A stretch of DNA of 64,000 bases from Pyrus communis (GCF_963583255.1 NC_084819.1:17949616-18013615); one strand, 5' to 3'. Positions 34,736-48,876 are shown, counted from the stretch's first letter. The notes: a model not told the origin generated them from the sequence alone. Translations and numbers: made by a program.

Positions 34736-35023
34736 TTAGGCCTTTCCATCTGGCTTCACAGTTTCTTCTTCAAATTTCTTGCGGATTCTGTCTATGAAAG
34801 CCGCAGCCTTGTTGTTAATCCCGGGCTCAGCCACGCACTCGCCTCTGTCCTCATCGCCCGCCCAAACCCTTCCTTCACTCATGTAGGAATCCTCCATCAT
34901 GTCGTCTCCTCTGCGATCGCGTGGCCTCCCCCATTTGAACATGCTGAAGCATGAGATGGAGGACTTCTTCTGCCTGTTGCCTGCCGTAACTCTTTTTCGG
35001 CACGTAAACATAATTAAACACAA
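34736..35023 (-). CDS. Small conserved plant protein, copy 4 (diverged, inner start lost)
   Basis: The inner start used by the other copies is ACG here (ATG to ACG at 34985-34987), so only the upstream ATG at 35021-35023 can begin the 95-residue frame. The core is partly changed (SEGRVWAGDEDRGECVAEPG, INNKAAAFIDRIRKK) and the tail is four residues shorter. It is the most diverged copy. It may be a decaying paralogue, or it may be read from the upstream ATG. A TATA-like motif is at 35095-35103. Confidence 0.55.
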   Translation of the reverse strand: MCLIMFTCRKRVTAGNRQKKSSISCFSMFKWGRPRDRRGDDMMEDSYMSEGRVWAGDEDRGECVAEPGINNKAAAFIDRIRKKFEEETVKPDGKA

Positions 35024-35614
35024 AGGTTTAAGTGAGATGAAGAAAGTTCTTAGTACTCACTTTGGTTTGTTGTGACTATTAAGTAGGTGTTGTGTATTTA
35101 TAGTAGGAGGTGATCCTAGTGAGGAATCTTGGAGGACTCAAACTGCAGCTAAGGAAGTAATTTAATTTTGGATGGTTGAGATCACAAATGAGACCAGAGA
35201 AAAAAAAAGGTTGAAAGTACATTTACGATGGTCCTCTGCTTTCTCGCTTGACCAAGACACGCTCATACCATTATTATCTTTCTCAACCGAAGGTACATTT
35301 TCTATGGTCCTCTATTTTCTGTAGTTTTATTTGATTAGCTTCGGATTAGCACACATTTTACGACGTATTTAATTAACAGATACCATGCATATGATCTTGT
35401 CACCAGAACGAGTAATCCCTCGTGATCTAAAACTTGTTTAGATTAAGATTAAGCGTGTGCTGATCAGTATTTAATGGGGTTTTGTTTACCAAAAAAAATA
35501 TTATTTGGCCTTCATCAAATTTAAGGAATGAGAAATACTGGAAACTTCATAAGATACTCAAGAATGCATTAGGTATATACAATTGTAAAAAGTTTCCCAA
35601 TAGCTTTTGAAAAG

Positions 35615-35764
35615 ACAGATTATATTCACACATCTCAAATTACTTCTCCCACACATTTTTAATTTTTTTAATATTTTCTACACACCACTAACACTTGATA
35701 AAAAAATATTAAAAAATTAAAAGGGTGTGGGAGAAGTAATTTCGGGTGTGTGAATATAATCTTC
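35615..35764. mobile_element. Long-hairpin MITE
   Basis: About 150 bases with inverted ends of about 60 bases: AGATTATATTCACACA at the left, its complement TGTGTGAATATAATCT at the right, and a CAAATTACTTCTCCCACAC / GTGTGGGAGAAGTAATTT pair inside. It is absent from the corresponding place in copies 1 and 2. Confidence 0.8.
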
Positions 35765-36113
35765 CTTTGAAAAATAGCTTTGGTTCATGCATTGGTTAAT
35801 AATTAAAGGTCGGCGTCCCCTCCTTTCCTTTTTTCATTCGTACAAACAAATCATAGTCTGACACATGTACAAAAACTTTTTCTTTTGCTGGTTTTATAAC
35901 CGTTTCAATATTTGTGTCAACTTGTGATTTATTGCGATTTGCAGTTAAGTATGAATGGCGACAGTAAAAGTTTCTAGTTTTGTCTCATAACACGCAAGCT
36001 GTCTAGCTTTAAGGCATCTGAAAACTCTTACTTATAAAAGCCAGGGTTTGGCATGCTCCACCAATTTATTCCCTGCAGCTTCTCTCTACCATGCTTTTTA
36101 AGTCATTTCCCAA

Positions 36114-36261
36114 GAAGGAAAACTAATGAAAAGTCTAAAAAAAATTTTAGTTTTAATGATAAATGACAAATAAAGGTGTAGTGAATAGTACCAGAAAAAG
36201 GTAAAAATGTGGTTTTTTGTTAAAAATGAACAATATCAGAAGTGTTTCGTTAAAACTTCCT
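36114..36261 (-). mobile_element. MITE, copy C (inverted)
   Basis: The reverse complement of the element at 28926, inserted at a different place (between AGTCATT and AAAATATTGATGG of the unit), so it is an independent insertion. Confidence 0.75.
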
Positions 36262-36464
36262 TAAAATATTGATGGTTTCTTCACAAGTTGTTATCCCATT
36301 GATTAGTTGAAGTTGATAAAAACCTTAGTTCTTTATGTGCAGAGAATGATGCTTCATTTTCAAAGTGCCAAATTGTTAAGTAATTGTTCACACGTTAATT
36401 CTTGATTAAGCAAACAAAATAGTGGATTTGGCAAATATATGAGTGCCACACAGAAGTTAGGCAG

Positions 36465-36484
36465 GATATATATATATATATATA

Positions 36485-36530
<46 letters not shown>
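36465..36530. repeat. TA / TATATG microsatellite
   Basis: (TA)n followed by repeated TATATG. This is the empty-site equivalent of the tract split by the MITE/Cassandra nest at 29451-30292. Confidence 0.9.
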
Positions 36531-36533
<3 letters not shown>

Positions 36534-36534
36534 G

Positions 36535-36716
36535 CGGATGCTCGTAAGCAGCAGCAGCAGCAGCTACAACAGCAACAAGAAGAATCTGGGCCTGCCCCAG
36601 TTTCCACTGAACTGAACAGTGCTACTACACTTGCAGATCAGGATCAACGGAAGGCTTTGAAATTTGGGTTTTCTTCTAAAGGTGGCACCTCTAAGTCTAA
36701 GGGACGCGTATTGATC
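36535..36716 (+). CDS. Penultimate exon of an unidentified gene
   Basis: A coding-like exon: Gln-rich run (QQQQQLQQQQEES), then STELNSATTLADQDQ and KALKFGFSSKGGTSK. It probably ends at ATC before GTAACT; an alternative GT six bases earlier also keeps phase 0. Both join in frame to the exon at 42447. The protein looks like the C-terminus of a nuclear Lys/Ser-rich factor, but I do not recognise the family, and upstream exons are not visible in the window. The exon start cannot be fixed because a microsatellite borders it. The intron that follows (about 5.7 kb) is filled by nested transposons. Confidence 0.5.
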
Positions 36717-36978
36717 GTAACTGTTCATGTTGAAGATGAGTTTGATTTAAAAGGAAGTTGATTTATGGTGGTTATTTGAGATGTCTTTTGTTTGCTTTCA
36801 TTGCTTGGCTATAAGACTTAAACTATTACTGCCACCGTCAACACTTTTCTATCTATTAGACCAGGAACTCTGCATATCGCACTCTGAACTTTGACAAAAT
36901 AATTAGAATAAATTGTAACAAGGATCCCTTAACTTTAATCAAATTGGAGCAATGATCTCTCATTAAGCCATTACCATT

Positions 36979-37333
36979 TATTGAATTTTGTGAATTGTAT
37001 ATTCATCATGAAAAGAACAAGTACAAGAGACAGCCAATATATATGTGCTAGAGGGAAGAAACAAGACCTCCTACCCCTCCTTGATTTACGCCTAAAAGCT
37101 AACAAAACAAGTAATAAACACATCCCTTGAATTAAGGGAATTGACAACAAGGGACAATTGGTGATACCCATGCTCAGGGAATTGACAACAAGGGACAATT
37201 GGTGATACCCATGCTCAAGGTGGCAGAAATCAGCCACTCTACACGGTACATCACACTATTACCCTAAAACTAGGTTAACAACTTTGTACAGTGAACATAC
37301 AACCTAGCCCTAGTTGACATACTTCTTCCAATA
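36979..37333 (-). repeat. 3' LTR of copia with internal 40-base duplication
   Basis: 40 bases longer than its partner because the block around GGGAATTGACAACAAGGGAC is present twice (near 37135-37215). Confidence 0.9.
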
Positions 37334-37379
37334 CTCCCCCTCAAGCTGGATCAAAGGGATTAATTGATCCAAGCTTGAA

Positions 37380-38300
37380 CTAAAGACGCTGAAAATTAGC
37401 AGATGTCAATCCTTTTGTGAAAATATCTGCAAGTTGACCATGACTGTGTGTGTAGTGAGTATTGATCACCTTGGACTGAACTTGATTTCGAACGTAATGA
37501 CAATCAACTTTAATATGTTTAGTTTGCTCATGGAATACCGGATTCGATGCAATGTGCATCACAACCTGATTATCACAGTGTAGGGACATGGGTTGCTGAT
37601 GAGAAAAACCTAAGTCCAACAGAAGGCTTTTGAGCCAAATAAGTTCATAAGCAGTCGACGCCATAGCACGATACTCTGCCTCTGTGCTAGAGCGTGCAAC
37701 AACACTTTGTTTCTTGCTTTTCCATGTAACTAGGCTGCCTCCCACAAACGTACAAAATCCAGTAGTAAACTTGCGATTGAGAGAATTTCCTGCCCAATCA
37801 GCATCGGTATAGCCTGAGATGTGAGTGTAACTATTGTTGCGCATAATAATTCCTCTACCAATGGAACCCTTGAGATAACAAAGCACACGATGAACAATCT
37901 TCAAATGATCCATGCTTAAAGAGTGCATAAACTGGCTAACAAGGCTGACGTCATATGATATATTAGGAGGTGAGATAGTCAGATAAATGAGTTTGCCAAC
38001 CATTCTTTGATAGTAGCTTAAATTGGGAATATGATCACCGTGAGTTTTCAGCTTCAAGTTGTTATCCAAGGGGCTGCAAGCAGGCTTGCAATCTGTCATT
38101 TTTGCTTCGTGAAGAAGATCCATAACATACTTACGTTGGTTGAGGAAGAAACCTCTGTGAGAGTGTGCCATCTCGATGCCCAAAAAGTATTTAAGAGTGC
38201 CAAGATCCTTGATAGCAAACTTGTTGTTGAGATACTATTTAAGAGCATTAATCTGTGACGTATTATCACCCGTCACAATTAGATCGTCAACATAAATGAG
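37380..38300 (-). pseudogene. copia RT end and RNase H
   Basis: The minus strand encodes the YVDD active site near 38285, then after an in-frame stop LKYFLGIEMAHSH, the connection region, and RNase H (SLVTWKSKKQSVVARSSTEA, HIKVDCHYVRNQV) ending ADIFTKGLTS. The open part is 267 codons (38183-37380). Confidence 0.9.
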
Positions 38301-38758
38301 CACAATGAGTTTACCTACTGAGCTAGAGCGAACAAATAGGGAGGAATCCACAATACGTCGACAAAAACCAACCCTTTCTACAACATTATGCATGTGGACT
38401 TTGCTTGAGACCATAAATGGATTTATGAAGTTTGCACACCATTTATGGGTTGTTTGATTGAGGATGACTTGGGGGAAGCTTCATGTAAACCTCTTCTACA
38501 AGTTCACCGTGAAAAAAAGCATTTTTAATATCCATTTGAAAAAGAGGTCATGCATTGTTAATTGCAACTGACAACAACACCCTAACAATGTTCATTTTTG
38601 CCATGGGAGCAAATGTGTCCTTATAATCAACCTCATAGGTTTGTGTAAAACTCGAGCAACCAAGCGAGCCTTATTCCTTTTGATCGTGCCATCTGGATGA
38701 AACTTAGTTTTGTACACACAACGGCTCCCTATTGCCTTTTTTCCTTTTGAAAGTTTCA

Positions 38759-40030
38759 CTATGGTTCATGTGTTGTTTTCATGGAGAGCTTGAAGCTCTT
38801 CTGCCATAGCAATTCTCCACTCACTATGAAGATTGGGTTCTTGAAAACTTTCTCATTAATGGCACTTAGGAATGTAGCAAAAGAAGATGAGACTTTGCTA
38901 TAATCATTAACATCAGTCACGGGATACCTGGTAGTGTAGGTCACATAATCATGCAACTTGGATGGAAGTTTCCTCTCACGTGCAGGATTGTGACGATCTG
39001 GAGAAGGTTGAGCTGCAGGTAATTGAACAATATCATGGTTTGAATGATCACTGGAGGGTGCAGGTTGAGTCTCTGATGAAAAAGAGGTTTCATCTTTAAG
39101 ATGTTCCACCAAGAGAAGATTAACATCATCTGGCACATGATCACTAGGAATGCATGTTGGACCTTCTCCATTTGGATATGGAATTGGAAATAAATCCAGC
39201 AAATGCTCCCCCTATCTAGAGTAATCCAGTGATTGTGAGAAGTAAGGAACATGTTCTTCAAATTTAACGTCCCTTGAAACAACCATTTTTCTAGTTGTTG
39301 GATTATAGCACTTGTGACCTTTTTGGGTAGATGAATAACCTAGAAAGACACATTTGGCAGCCAATGGTCTAGCTTGTCATGATTTTGTGCTTGAATGTGA
39401 ACAAAGCATGTACACCTAAAGACTCTCAAATGGGATAAGTTGATCTTTCTATTTTTCAAGACCTCATAAGGTGATTTAAAATTCAACACTTTACTACGCA
39501 ATCTATTGATAAGATATGCCACAGTAGGACTCCTAGGGACCAAAATTTCTTGAGCACATTCATGTGAAACATAAGAGCTCTAGCTTCTCAAGTAGATCTT
39601 TATTCTTCCTCTCGGCCACCCCATTTTCTTGGGGTGTTCCAACACAACTTGTATAATGTAATATACCATGTGTGCTCAAGTAATGTGACATGTTATGGGA
39701 CATATATTCGGTGCCCTTATTTGATCGTAAAACATGAATTTTTGAAGCAAATTGTGTGGTTACAAGTCTATGAAAATCTTGAAAAACTTCCATCACGTCA
39801 CTTTTAAATTTCAAAAGGTATAACCAAGTGATCCTTATGAAATCATCCACAAAAGTTACAAAATATTTGTATCCATCAAAAGACTCTAGGATTGGTCCCC
39901 AAACATCGGAATGCACGATTTCAAAAGGATTACTAGCCCTAGACAAAGAGGGAGTATATGGTAATTTAGTAAACTTAGAGAAGTGACAAACATCACAAGG
40001 ACTTGTAACTTTGCAGAGGTTTAGGAACAA
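38759..40030 (-). pseudogene. copia integrase and linker region
   Basis: It contains an integrase core with HSDVWGPILESFDGYKYFVT (first acidic residue present) and PQENGVAERKN (glutamate present). The second catalytic aspartate is replaced: the usual SDNGTEY reads SNKGTEY. Further on is the Ser/Pro-rich linker (38759-39202). Stops separate the pieces. Confidence 0.85.
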
Positions 40031-40171
40031 GGTGGATATGACTTTTCAAAAGGATGTGCTAGTCATTGGTGCCAAAGTTGTTGTTCTTGAGCTAAGCTTG
40101 AAGTGACTTGGAAAAACTTGGGAACTTGAATATGCTTGGAAAGATAGTAGAGACCATTTAAGAAAAATCCT

Positions 40172-41631
40172 TCAGCAATCGTCTTCTTGGTGACTAAATC
40201 CTGAAAAATCACATTTTTTTTGAGAGAAAATAGCAAGACAATTTAATGAGTTTGTGCTCTTGCCAACAGATAAAAGTTGAAAAGGGAATGAAGGAACATA
40301 AAGAGCCTCAAACTCGACATCACTTGAGATCAAATGCGTTTTTCCTTTTCCTACAACCATAGCATTTTTGCCATTGGCAACTGACACTTGAGATGGAATT
40401 GAAAGTTTTTCAAAATTATGCAAGTTGGTAAACTTGTTAGTCATATAATCCAATAATCATGCACATTACCAATGTTAAGAGCAGTTGAGAAGGAGTGTAA
40501 GATACATGGGATGTCCAGCTGTACCACGCCTTCATTTCTAGCCAGGAAGCCAGCAAATTGTCATAGTAGTGCAGTTTGATTGTTGTCACACTAATTTGGT
40601 GGTCCTTCACTATCTCCAAGGCCTTGTTTCTTGTGAAGAAATGCAGCAAACTCGTTAATCAGTGCAGCTGGATTAGTGGTGAACTTCAGTGCTCATTCGG
40701 AAGAAGTTGTGGCAGCATGATTTGCCTTGTAAGAAGGGTTGTACGAGCCTTTAGATACACCGTTGTTATCCCTAGGAAGCTTTGGTTTTAGCTCTGGATG
40801 AAGAATCCAGCATTGGTCTCTTGAGTGCTCACCAGCATCACAATGGCTACATTTTAAGCCAATTTTCTTTCCTTTATAGCCCATCTCTTCACCAATTTTG
40901 TGGTTAGAGAAGTAAGCCCTAGCTTTTGGTATATTTGCCTTTACTTCCACGGTCATGACTTTCCTTCAAACCTCTTCTCTTTGAATTATGGCACACACAC
41001 TTGAAAAAGAAGGCAAGTTGGGATTCATGAGGATATGGCTTCAAAGATCTTCAAATTCAGGGCTCAGGCTTGCTTGGAGTTGGAATATTTTGTCCTCGTC
41101 GACTCTCTTAGTTAGCACAACAGCATCGATGGTGTGTGGTCGATACACATTCAACTTGTTCCACATAGTGGTCAGCTTTCCAAGATGTTGCACAAATGGC
41201 TTCCCTTCCTATTGCAAGCCAGCAATATCCTTCTTCTACTGAAACACACAAGCCGCATTGTTCTTATTTCCATACATTTCCTTGAGATTTTTCCAAAGAG
41301 TCATGGAGGATTCAGCATAGCTGAAAATTTCTGCAATATTACTATCCATGGAATTGAGTAACCACGACATGACCAACTGGTCTTTGCATAGCCAAGCATC
41401 ATAATCCGGTGAGGTAATCTCAGGCGTTGGGATAACACCATTGACATAACCAAGCTTTGATCGTCCTCCCAGAGCAAGAGAAACTACTCTCTCCCATGGA
41501 AGGTAGTTAAATACATTTAGCAAGACAGAACTAAGACGTTGATTTGAGTTGATATCAACATCTGAATGTGGTGATGATGGAGCAACATAGGAGCCGTCTC
41601 TTTCCAAATTCACTGAGCTCTCTTCAATCAT
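40172..41631 (-). pseudogene. copia gag, zinc knuckle and gag-pre-integrase
   Basis: gag starts MIEESSVNLERDG at 41631, with the gag domain (YDAWLCKDQLVMSWLLNSMD). In-frame stops follow. A zinc knuckle lies near 40850 (CSHCDAGEHSRDQC) and the pre-integrase region with DYMTNKF at 40453. It is clearly decayed. Confidence 0.85.
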
Positions 41632-41713
41632 GTTTGAAGAACAAGAAGAAGCTCACAAATCTCTCAAGAAAAACCACAGAGACAATCTGGTTAGGGTCAC
41701 TGCTCTGATACCA

Positions 41714-42028
41714 TACTGAATTTTGTGAATTGTATATTCATCATGAAAAGAACAAAGAACAAGAGACAACCAATATATATGTGCTAGAGGGAAGAAACAA
41801 GACCTCCTACCCTTCCTTGATTTACGCCTAAAAGCTAACAAAACAAGTAAGATACACATCCCTTGAATTAAGGGAATTGACAACAAGGGACAATTGGTGA
41901 TACCCATGCTCAAGGTGGCAGAAACCAGCCACTCTACACGGTACATCATACTATAACCCTAAAACTAGGTTAACAACTTTGTACAGTGAACATACAACCT
42001 AGCCCTAGTTGACATACTTCTTCCAATA
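41714..42028 (-). repeat. 5' LTR of copia
   Basis: 315 bases. The inner end reads TACTG on the plus strand, one change from the TATTG of the 3' LTR. Confidence 0.9.
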
Positions 42029-42446
42029 CCATTGGTCCCTCAACCCATCAAAATGTGTAGTTATGGTCTTTTTCGTCAACTTCGTCAGAATTTTGTCAAA
42101 ATGAGTTATGTTAGAAGTACCATTGCTAAAGTTTGAGGGATCAATGCTCCAATTGGGTTGAAGTTGAGGGACCATTTATCCAGTTAAATTAAAGTTGAGG
42201 GACCAATGGTAATGGATTTTTAGTTGAGGGACCATAGTTGCATATTTTGATGAGTTGAGGGACCAATGGTAATAGATTTTTAGTTAAGGTATTATTGCTC
42301 CAATTGAGTTAAAGTTAAGGGACCGTTACTACAATTTACTCAAATAATTACAATGTACTCATTTTATCTCATGGCAGTTTGATTGTAACATTTGTTATCA
42401 AGGCGATCCTTCATTAGCATATTGGTACTTTTCTCCCATTTTACAG

Positions 42447-42524
42447 ATCTCGTTTGGTAGTGCTGCAAAGAAGCCGAAAGTTGCCGTGGCCTCAGTATTT
42501 GGCAATGAAAGCGATGAAGAATAG
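42447..42524 (+). CDS. Last coding exon of an unidentified gene
   Basis: A good acceptor (TTTTCTCCCATTTTACAG) precedes 26 codons that read ISFGSAAKKPKVAVASVFG and then an acidic NESDEE end and TAG. Basic KKPK plus an acidic terminus suggests a nuclear protein. The phase fits the exon ending at 36716. The gene is convergent with the aspartic protease, 0.4 kb away. Confidence 0.5.
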   Translation: MSFGSAAKKPKVAVASVFGNESDEE

Positions 42525-42927
42525 TGCGACAGTACCGGCCACCAGCTCTGTACCTTATAAAGCTTCCGTTGTGTCCTTATGTAGTTTATGTGGCCTACGA
42601 CACCAGTTATACGCAATTGTGTTGCATGAGATGTAAGATCATTTTTATAGGTTTACCAATCGGAGTTAAAAACATCGATGCCTATGAACAACGATTGGTT
42701 TGTAACGATTGTTTATTCTTGTACTTTTCAAAATCAAATATATTGAATCGAAGCGAAAAATGGATTTACAAAAAATAGAAAACGAGATTAGATAAAATCC
42801 GTCTGTACATTATTAAGTTAATAAAGCATCGGAGTTGGATTACATGACAATATTTTGATCTGATACAAATCTCCAACTTATAAGTTTCTGAAGCTAACAA
42901 GATACACAGAACCAGAACGGTACGGCG

Positions 42928-45872
<2,945 letters not shown>

Positions 45873-46570
45873 TTACAATTAGTAAGATGTTTACAGCCAC
45901 CATATCTATCAACACAGTTAGGATCATCAAGAGGCTTGTAACTCAAGTCGTTAAGGAACATGTTGGGAGTTGATGAGTTTTTATGATTTCAAAGGGCTTT
46001 CAACTAAATGGTTAAAAAGTGTTTACCCTGCACCAAATTCTTGTGTTCAAATCCCCTCTCCAATATCGCTTGTACGAAAATAATTTCCAATTTCAATGAG
46101 TTTAACTAGAACAAGAAGTAAATTGCTTTTGGGTAAGCTAAAAAGTAAGTTAGTAGAATAGGAACTTAGAAGCAGAACAAGCTAGGGTTACTGACCAAGT
46201 AAGAAAGCTCACTTGTAAAATTCGAAGCTGAAATTATAATCATATCACTTCACTTCTGTTGTAAGATAATATTACACACATACAAAACGAACCCATCTTT
46301 ATAGACACGAGTTAGACCAGTTGGTCAGACGGTATAAAATAATATTGCACCTGAATAGAATAGCACCTTATCAACGGAAGGAAAAACTCCATCTCGAGAA
46401 ACTGAGCAAAACATTACACAAGATGCTACTGCTATATATGCATAAGAAATCATGAACTACTCATGTGACTGACGAAATAACTTGATTAATTCTTTTGGTT
46501 ATTTCTTGAGAAACCACAAATTAAAGCAGATGGTCACGATGATCATGAAGATTTAGTGATTAGTGCTCAA

Positions 46571-46660
46571 ACCTTGATCAGCAATTAGATGATGAGCCAA
46601 GAAGAAGAAGAAGAAGCATCCAGAAGATGAAAATATAATCCACAAAGGTAGGAGATCACT
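46571..46660 (-). other. Probable 5'-UTR exon of the aspartic protease
   Basis: The minus strand has a GAAGAAG/CTTCTT-rich leader ending CTGATCAAG before GTTTGAGC. An acceptor-like CTACTGGAAG lies 12 bases before the ATG at 45845. Leader introns are common in this gene family. This is a prediction from splice signals only. Confidence 0.45.
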
Positions 46661-46675
46661 TTCCTTCTTATAGTG

Positions 46676-46684
46676 GTCCATACA
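46676..46684 (-). promoter_or_regulatory. Probable TATA box of the aspartic protease
   Basis: The minus strand reads ACTATAAGAAGG, about 25 bases before the predicted leader exon. Confidence 0.45.
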
Positions 46685-46699
46685 GAGACAACACCATTG

Positions 46700-47569
46700 G
46701 TTACTCACAAGGCCACGCGCCTTTCCATGCTCGTGAAAATCAACAGTACCCTGCTAATTTGTAATTTGGAGAAATAAATTGGGAGGGCTACGGGATTATG
46801 GCAACTCTCACACTAGATAAGTTTGCGGGCGTTGAATAGGACCAAAATATAAGGAATTTTATGATTTTGTGAGGGATCCAAACAACCAATTATGTGGTCA
46901 GGTTAGCTCTACACACAAGGTTTTCTCCCTTACATGGACTAAAAGCAATTTCAAGATCGTTCAACTACCGATGTCATAATTTCAATATTTAACGAAAAAA
47001 ATACATAATTAGTTTATTTATTAGATAACTGATAAATGTGCTCATCCAACATTGCAAGAAGAAAAAAAAGAATGGGACGATTGAAAAGGAAAGTTAAAGT
47101 AAGAAAGTTGTCACCAATTCTTTAATAATAACCTGATTGAAACAAAAAGAGACAGAAAAATTAAGTGAAAAAACTGGATTTCAAAGGAAGAGTAAAGAGT
47201 TTGGGTGGAAGGAAAGGTAGTACGTACGTTTCCACGGGCATGGCCATGCAGTTGTTTCTGATGAGAAGCTACCGAGAAGTTTCATAGATAACGAGACGTG
47301 GACACGAAGGAGGGTGGTGGGGGTGTGGGAATCAAAATTGAAACCCTTGTCCTTTTGCAGATAATACTCAACAACCAATCTGGCAATCTTCAATTTCCAA
47401 ACTACAACTAATAAATTTGGTGAGAAATACAATAAACAAATTAAAAGATTAAGAGTCAAATTGCACACTGTCGTGAGTATGAATGACAGATCGAAGAAAA
47501 GAGGAATTTTACATGTGTTTATGAGTAATTGAGTTACTCCTCATATTGTCGATTAGTTTTATAGTTCGA
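46700..47569. other. Upstream intergenic DNA, no gene seen
   Basis: AT-rich sequence; the few open frames are short, low-complexity and lack recognisable motifs. Confidence 0.5.
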
Positions 47570-48124
47570 CTTTGTTCGACTTATTACAATAGTAAATAGC
47601 TTAACTTTTAGGTCTCATCTGGGGAATTGACACTGAAATGGGAGAGGGGCGTAGATGGATAGGGTACACCATCGTGGTGGTGTTCGAACACAACCTCATG
47701 TGAAGCGAAATTAACACGTAATATTGTATTATTAGACAGAAACAACATAGGATAATGGTGTACCCGACATATCTAAATTTCTCTTCATAAATGTACAATG
47801 AAATTGACGTGCCAAATAATACTTTATCTCCAAGTGGTATCTTATAGTGATAGTTATACTAATAAAGAAGTTATACTCATGACCAAAAAAACGAGCCCAA
47901 AAGAATTATAATACATGTCTCAGTCTTCACATGAAGAAAAAGAACCCAAAAGAACTCAATTCAAGGAGAAAGAAGAGACCTCGACACTTGTATGGATTGC
48001 ATGCAGCCCATAAATTTTAATTTTGGGTCATTAGCCCATATTTTTGGAGATAGTAAGAGTGTGACACGTGGTACACATAGTTGCCGATGTTCCATCATCC
48101 TATAAATAAACTGTCAGTTTTGGA

Positions 48125-48295
48125 AGAGATTTTTCAATGTGACTGGAACACGGGGTGATACATCACGTGTTACTATATAAATGGCGTGATATGTGTATTA
48201 AAAAGTTAATAACTTAAAAAATAAATTTTATCACCACTTGCATAAAAACATGTGATGTATCCTCGTGTTCCCGTTATAATAAAAAATTTCTCCAA
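48125..48295. mobile_element. MITE (GAGATTTTTCAATGTGA family), copy 1
   Basis: The ends are inverted repeats of about 45 bases (GAGATTTTTCAATGTGACTG and the complement of CCCGTTATAATAAAAAATTTCTC). Inner sequence includes ACACGTGTTACTATATAAATGG-like palindromic blocks. Relatives are at 51975-52145 and 54825-54995. Confidence 0.75.
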
Positions 48296-48825
48296 TTTTG
48301 AAAGAGATTTGGGACCCAACCCGAACCAAATTGCATTATGCAACCCAATTTACATGTCCCACTTGTGATGCAGAATTGCAAATCCCCACTAAAGTGTAAA
48401 GACGAATAAGGACATTGTTTCCTTTCATGTTTTGACAAATTGACATCGGAATTTCAGCTGCAAAAACAATATGGCAAAAATAATACGACGAACTCCACAG
48501 AAATGCTAATCCCAATTGTCCTAAAATTAGTACTAATCATGTACTAATTAGTTGCTTTGTGTGGATTATGTCATTTAAATGTGGTTTTAGATGTGCGGAT
48601 GAGTTGAAGTGAGCAAATACGAAATACGCTTGAAACTCGTATCTGTATAATTAATTATGATTTGACGTGTTGGTCTAAGTCATTGATTAAAACTGAATAT
48701 ATGTAATGAAAATTAAGATAACATAACATGTCAAATTATTTGACATGACAACGTTATTAGCTGTTGATGGTAGTAATCAAACAAAAATATGTTAATGTAA
48801 CGAATGTTTTGTTTCTTGTAATAGA

Positions 48826-48829
<4 letters not shown>

Positions 48830-48876
<47 letters not shown>
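48830..48876. repeat. CT microsatellite
   Basis: About 22 CT units. The duplicate tract at 52662-52708 is interrupted by TATCT units. Confidence 0.95.

Larger units (their letters stand above)
34540..36470. repeat. Segmental duplication unit, copy 4 (rearranged)
   Basis: It matches about 345-1150 and 1465-2310 of the unit, with additional MITEs at 35615 and 36114. It carries small-gene copy 4. Confidence 0.85.
36979..42028 (-). mobile_element. Ty1/copia LTR retrotransposon with TA...TA ends
   Basis: 5050 bases on the minus strand, flanked by a perfect 5-base duplication CCATT (36974-36978 and 42029-42033). The LTRs (5': 41714-42028, 315 bases; 3': 36979-37333, 355 bases) have the termini TATTG...CAATA instead of TG...CA. 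A tRNA-Met primer site (minus TGGTATCAGAGC, 41702-41713) and a purine tract (minus GCTTGAGGGGGAG) are present. The order gag, integrase, RT, RNase H on the minus strand is typical copia. It is dead: many stops and frameshifts occur in gag and pol. Confidence 0.93.
36906..42341. mobile_element. Mutator-type MITE interrupted by copia
   Basis: The ends are inverted repeats (GAATAAATTGTAACAAGGAT at the left, complement of CCGTTACTACAATTTACTC at the right). They are flanked by a perfect 9-base duplication AAATAATTA (36897-36905 and 42342-42350). Inside are repeats of GTTGAGGGACCAATGG type. Without the copia element it is about 0.4 kb. Confidence 0.85.

Noticed and set aside
47181..47468. 95-codon frame on the minus strand upstream of the aspartic protease
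   Set aside because: No recognisable motif or conserved copy; composition like surrounding AT-rich DNA.
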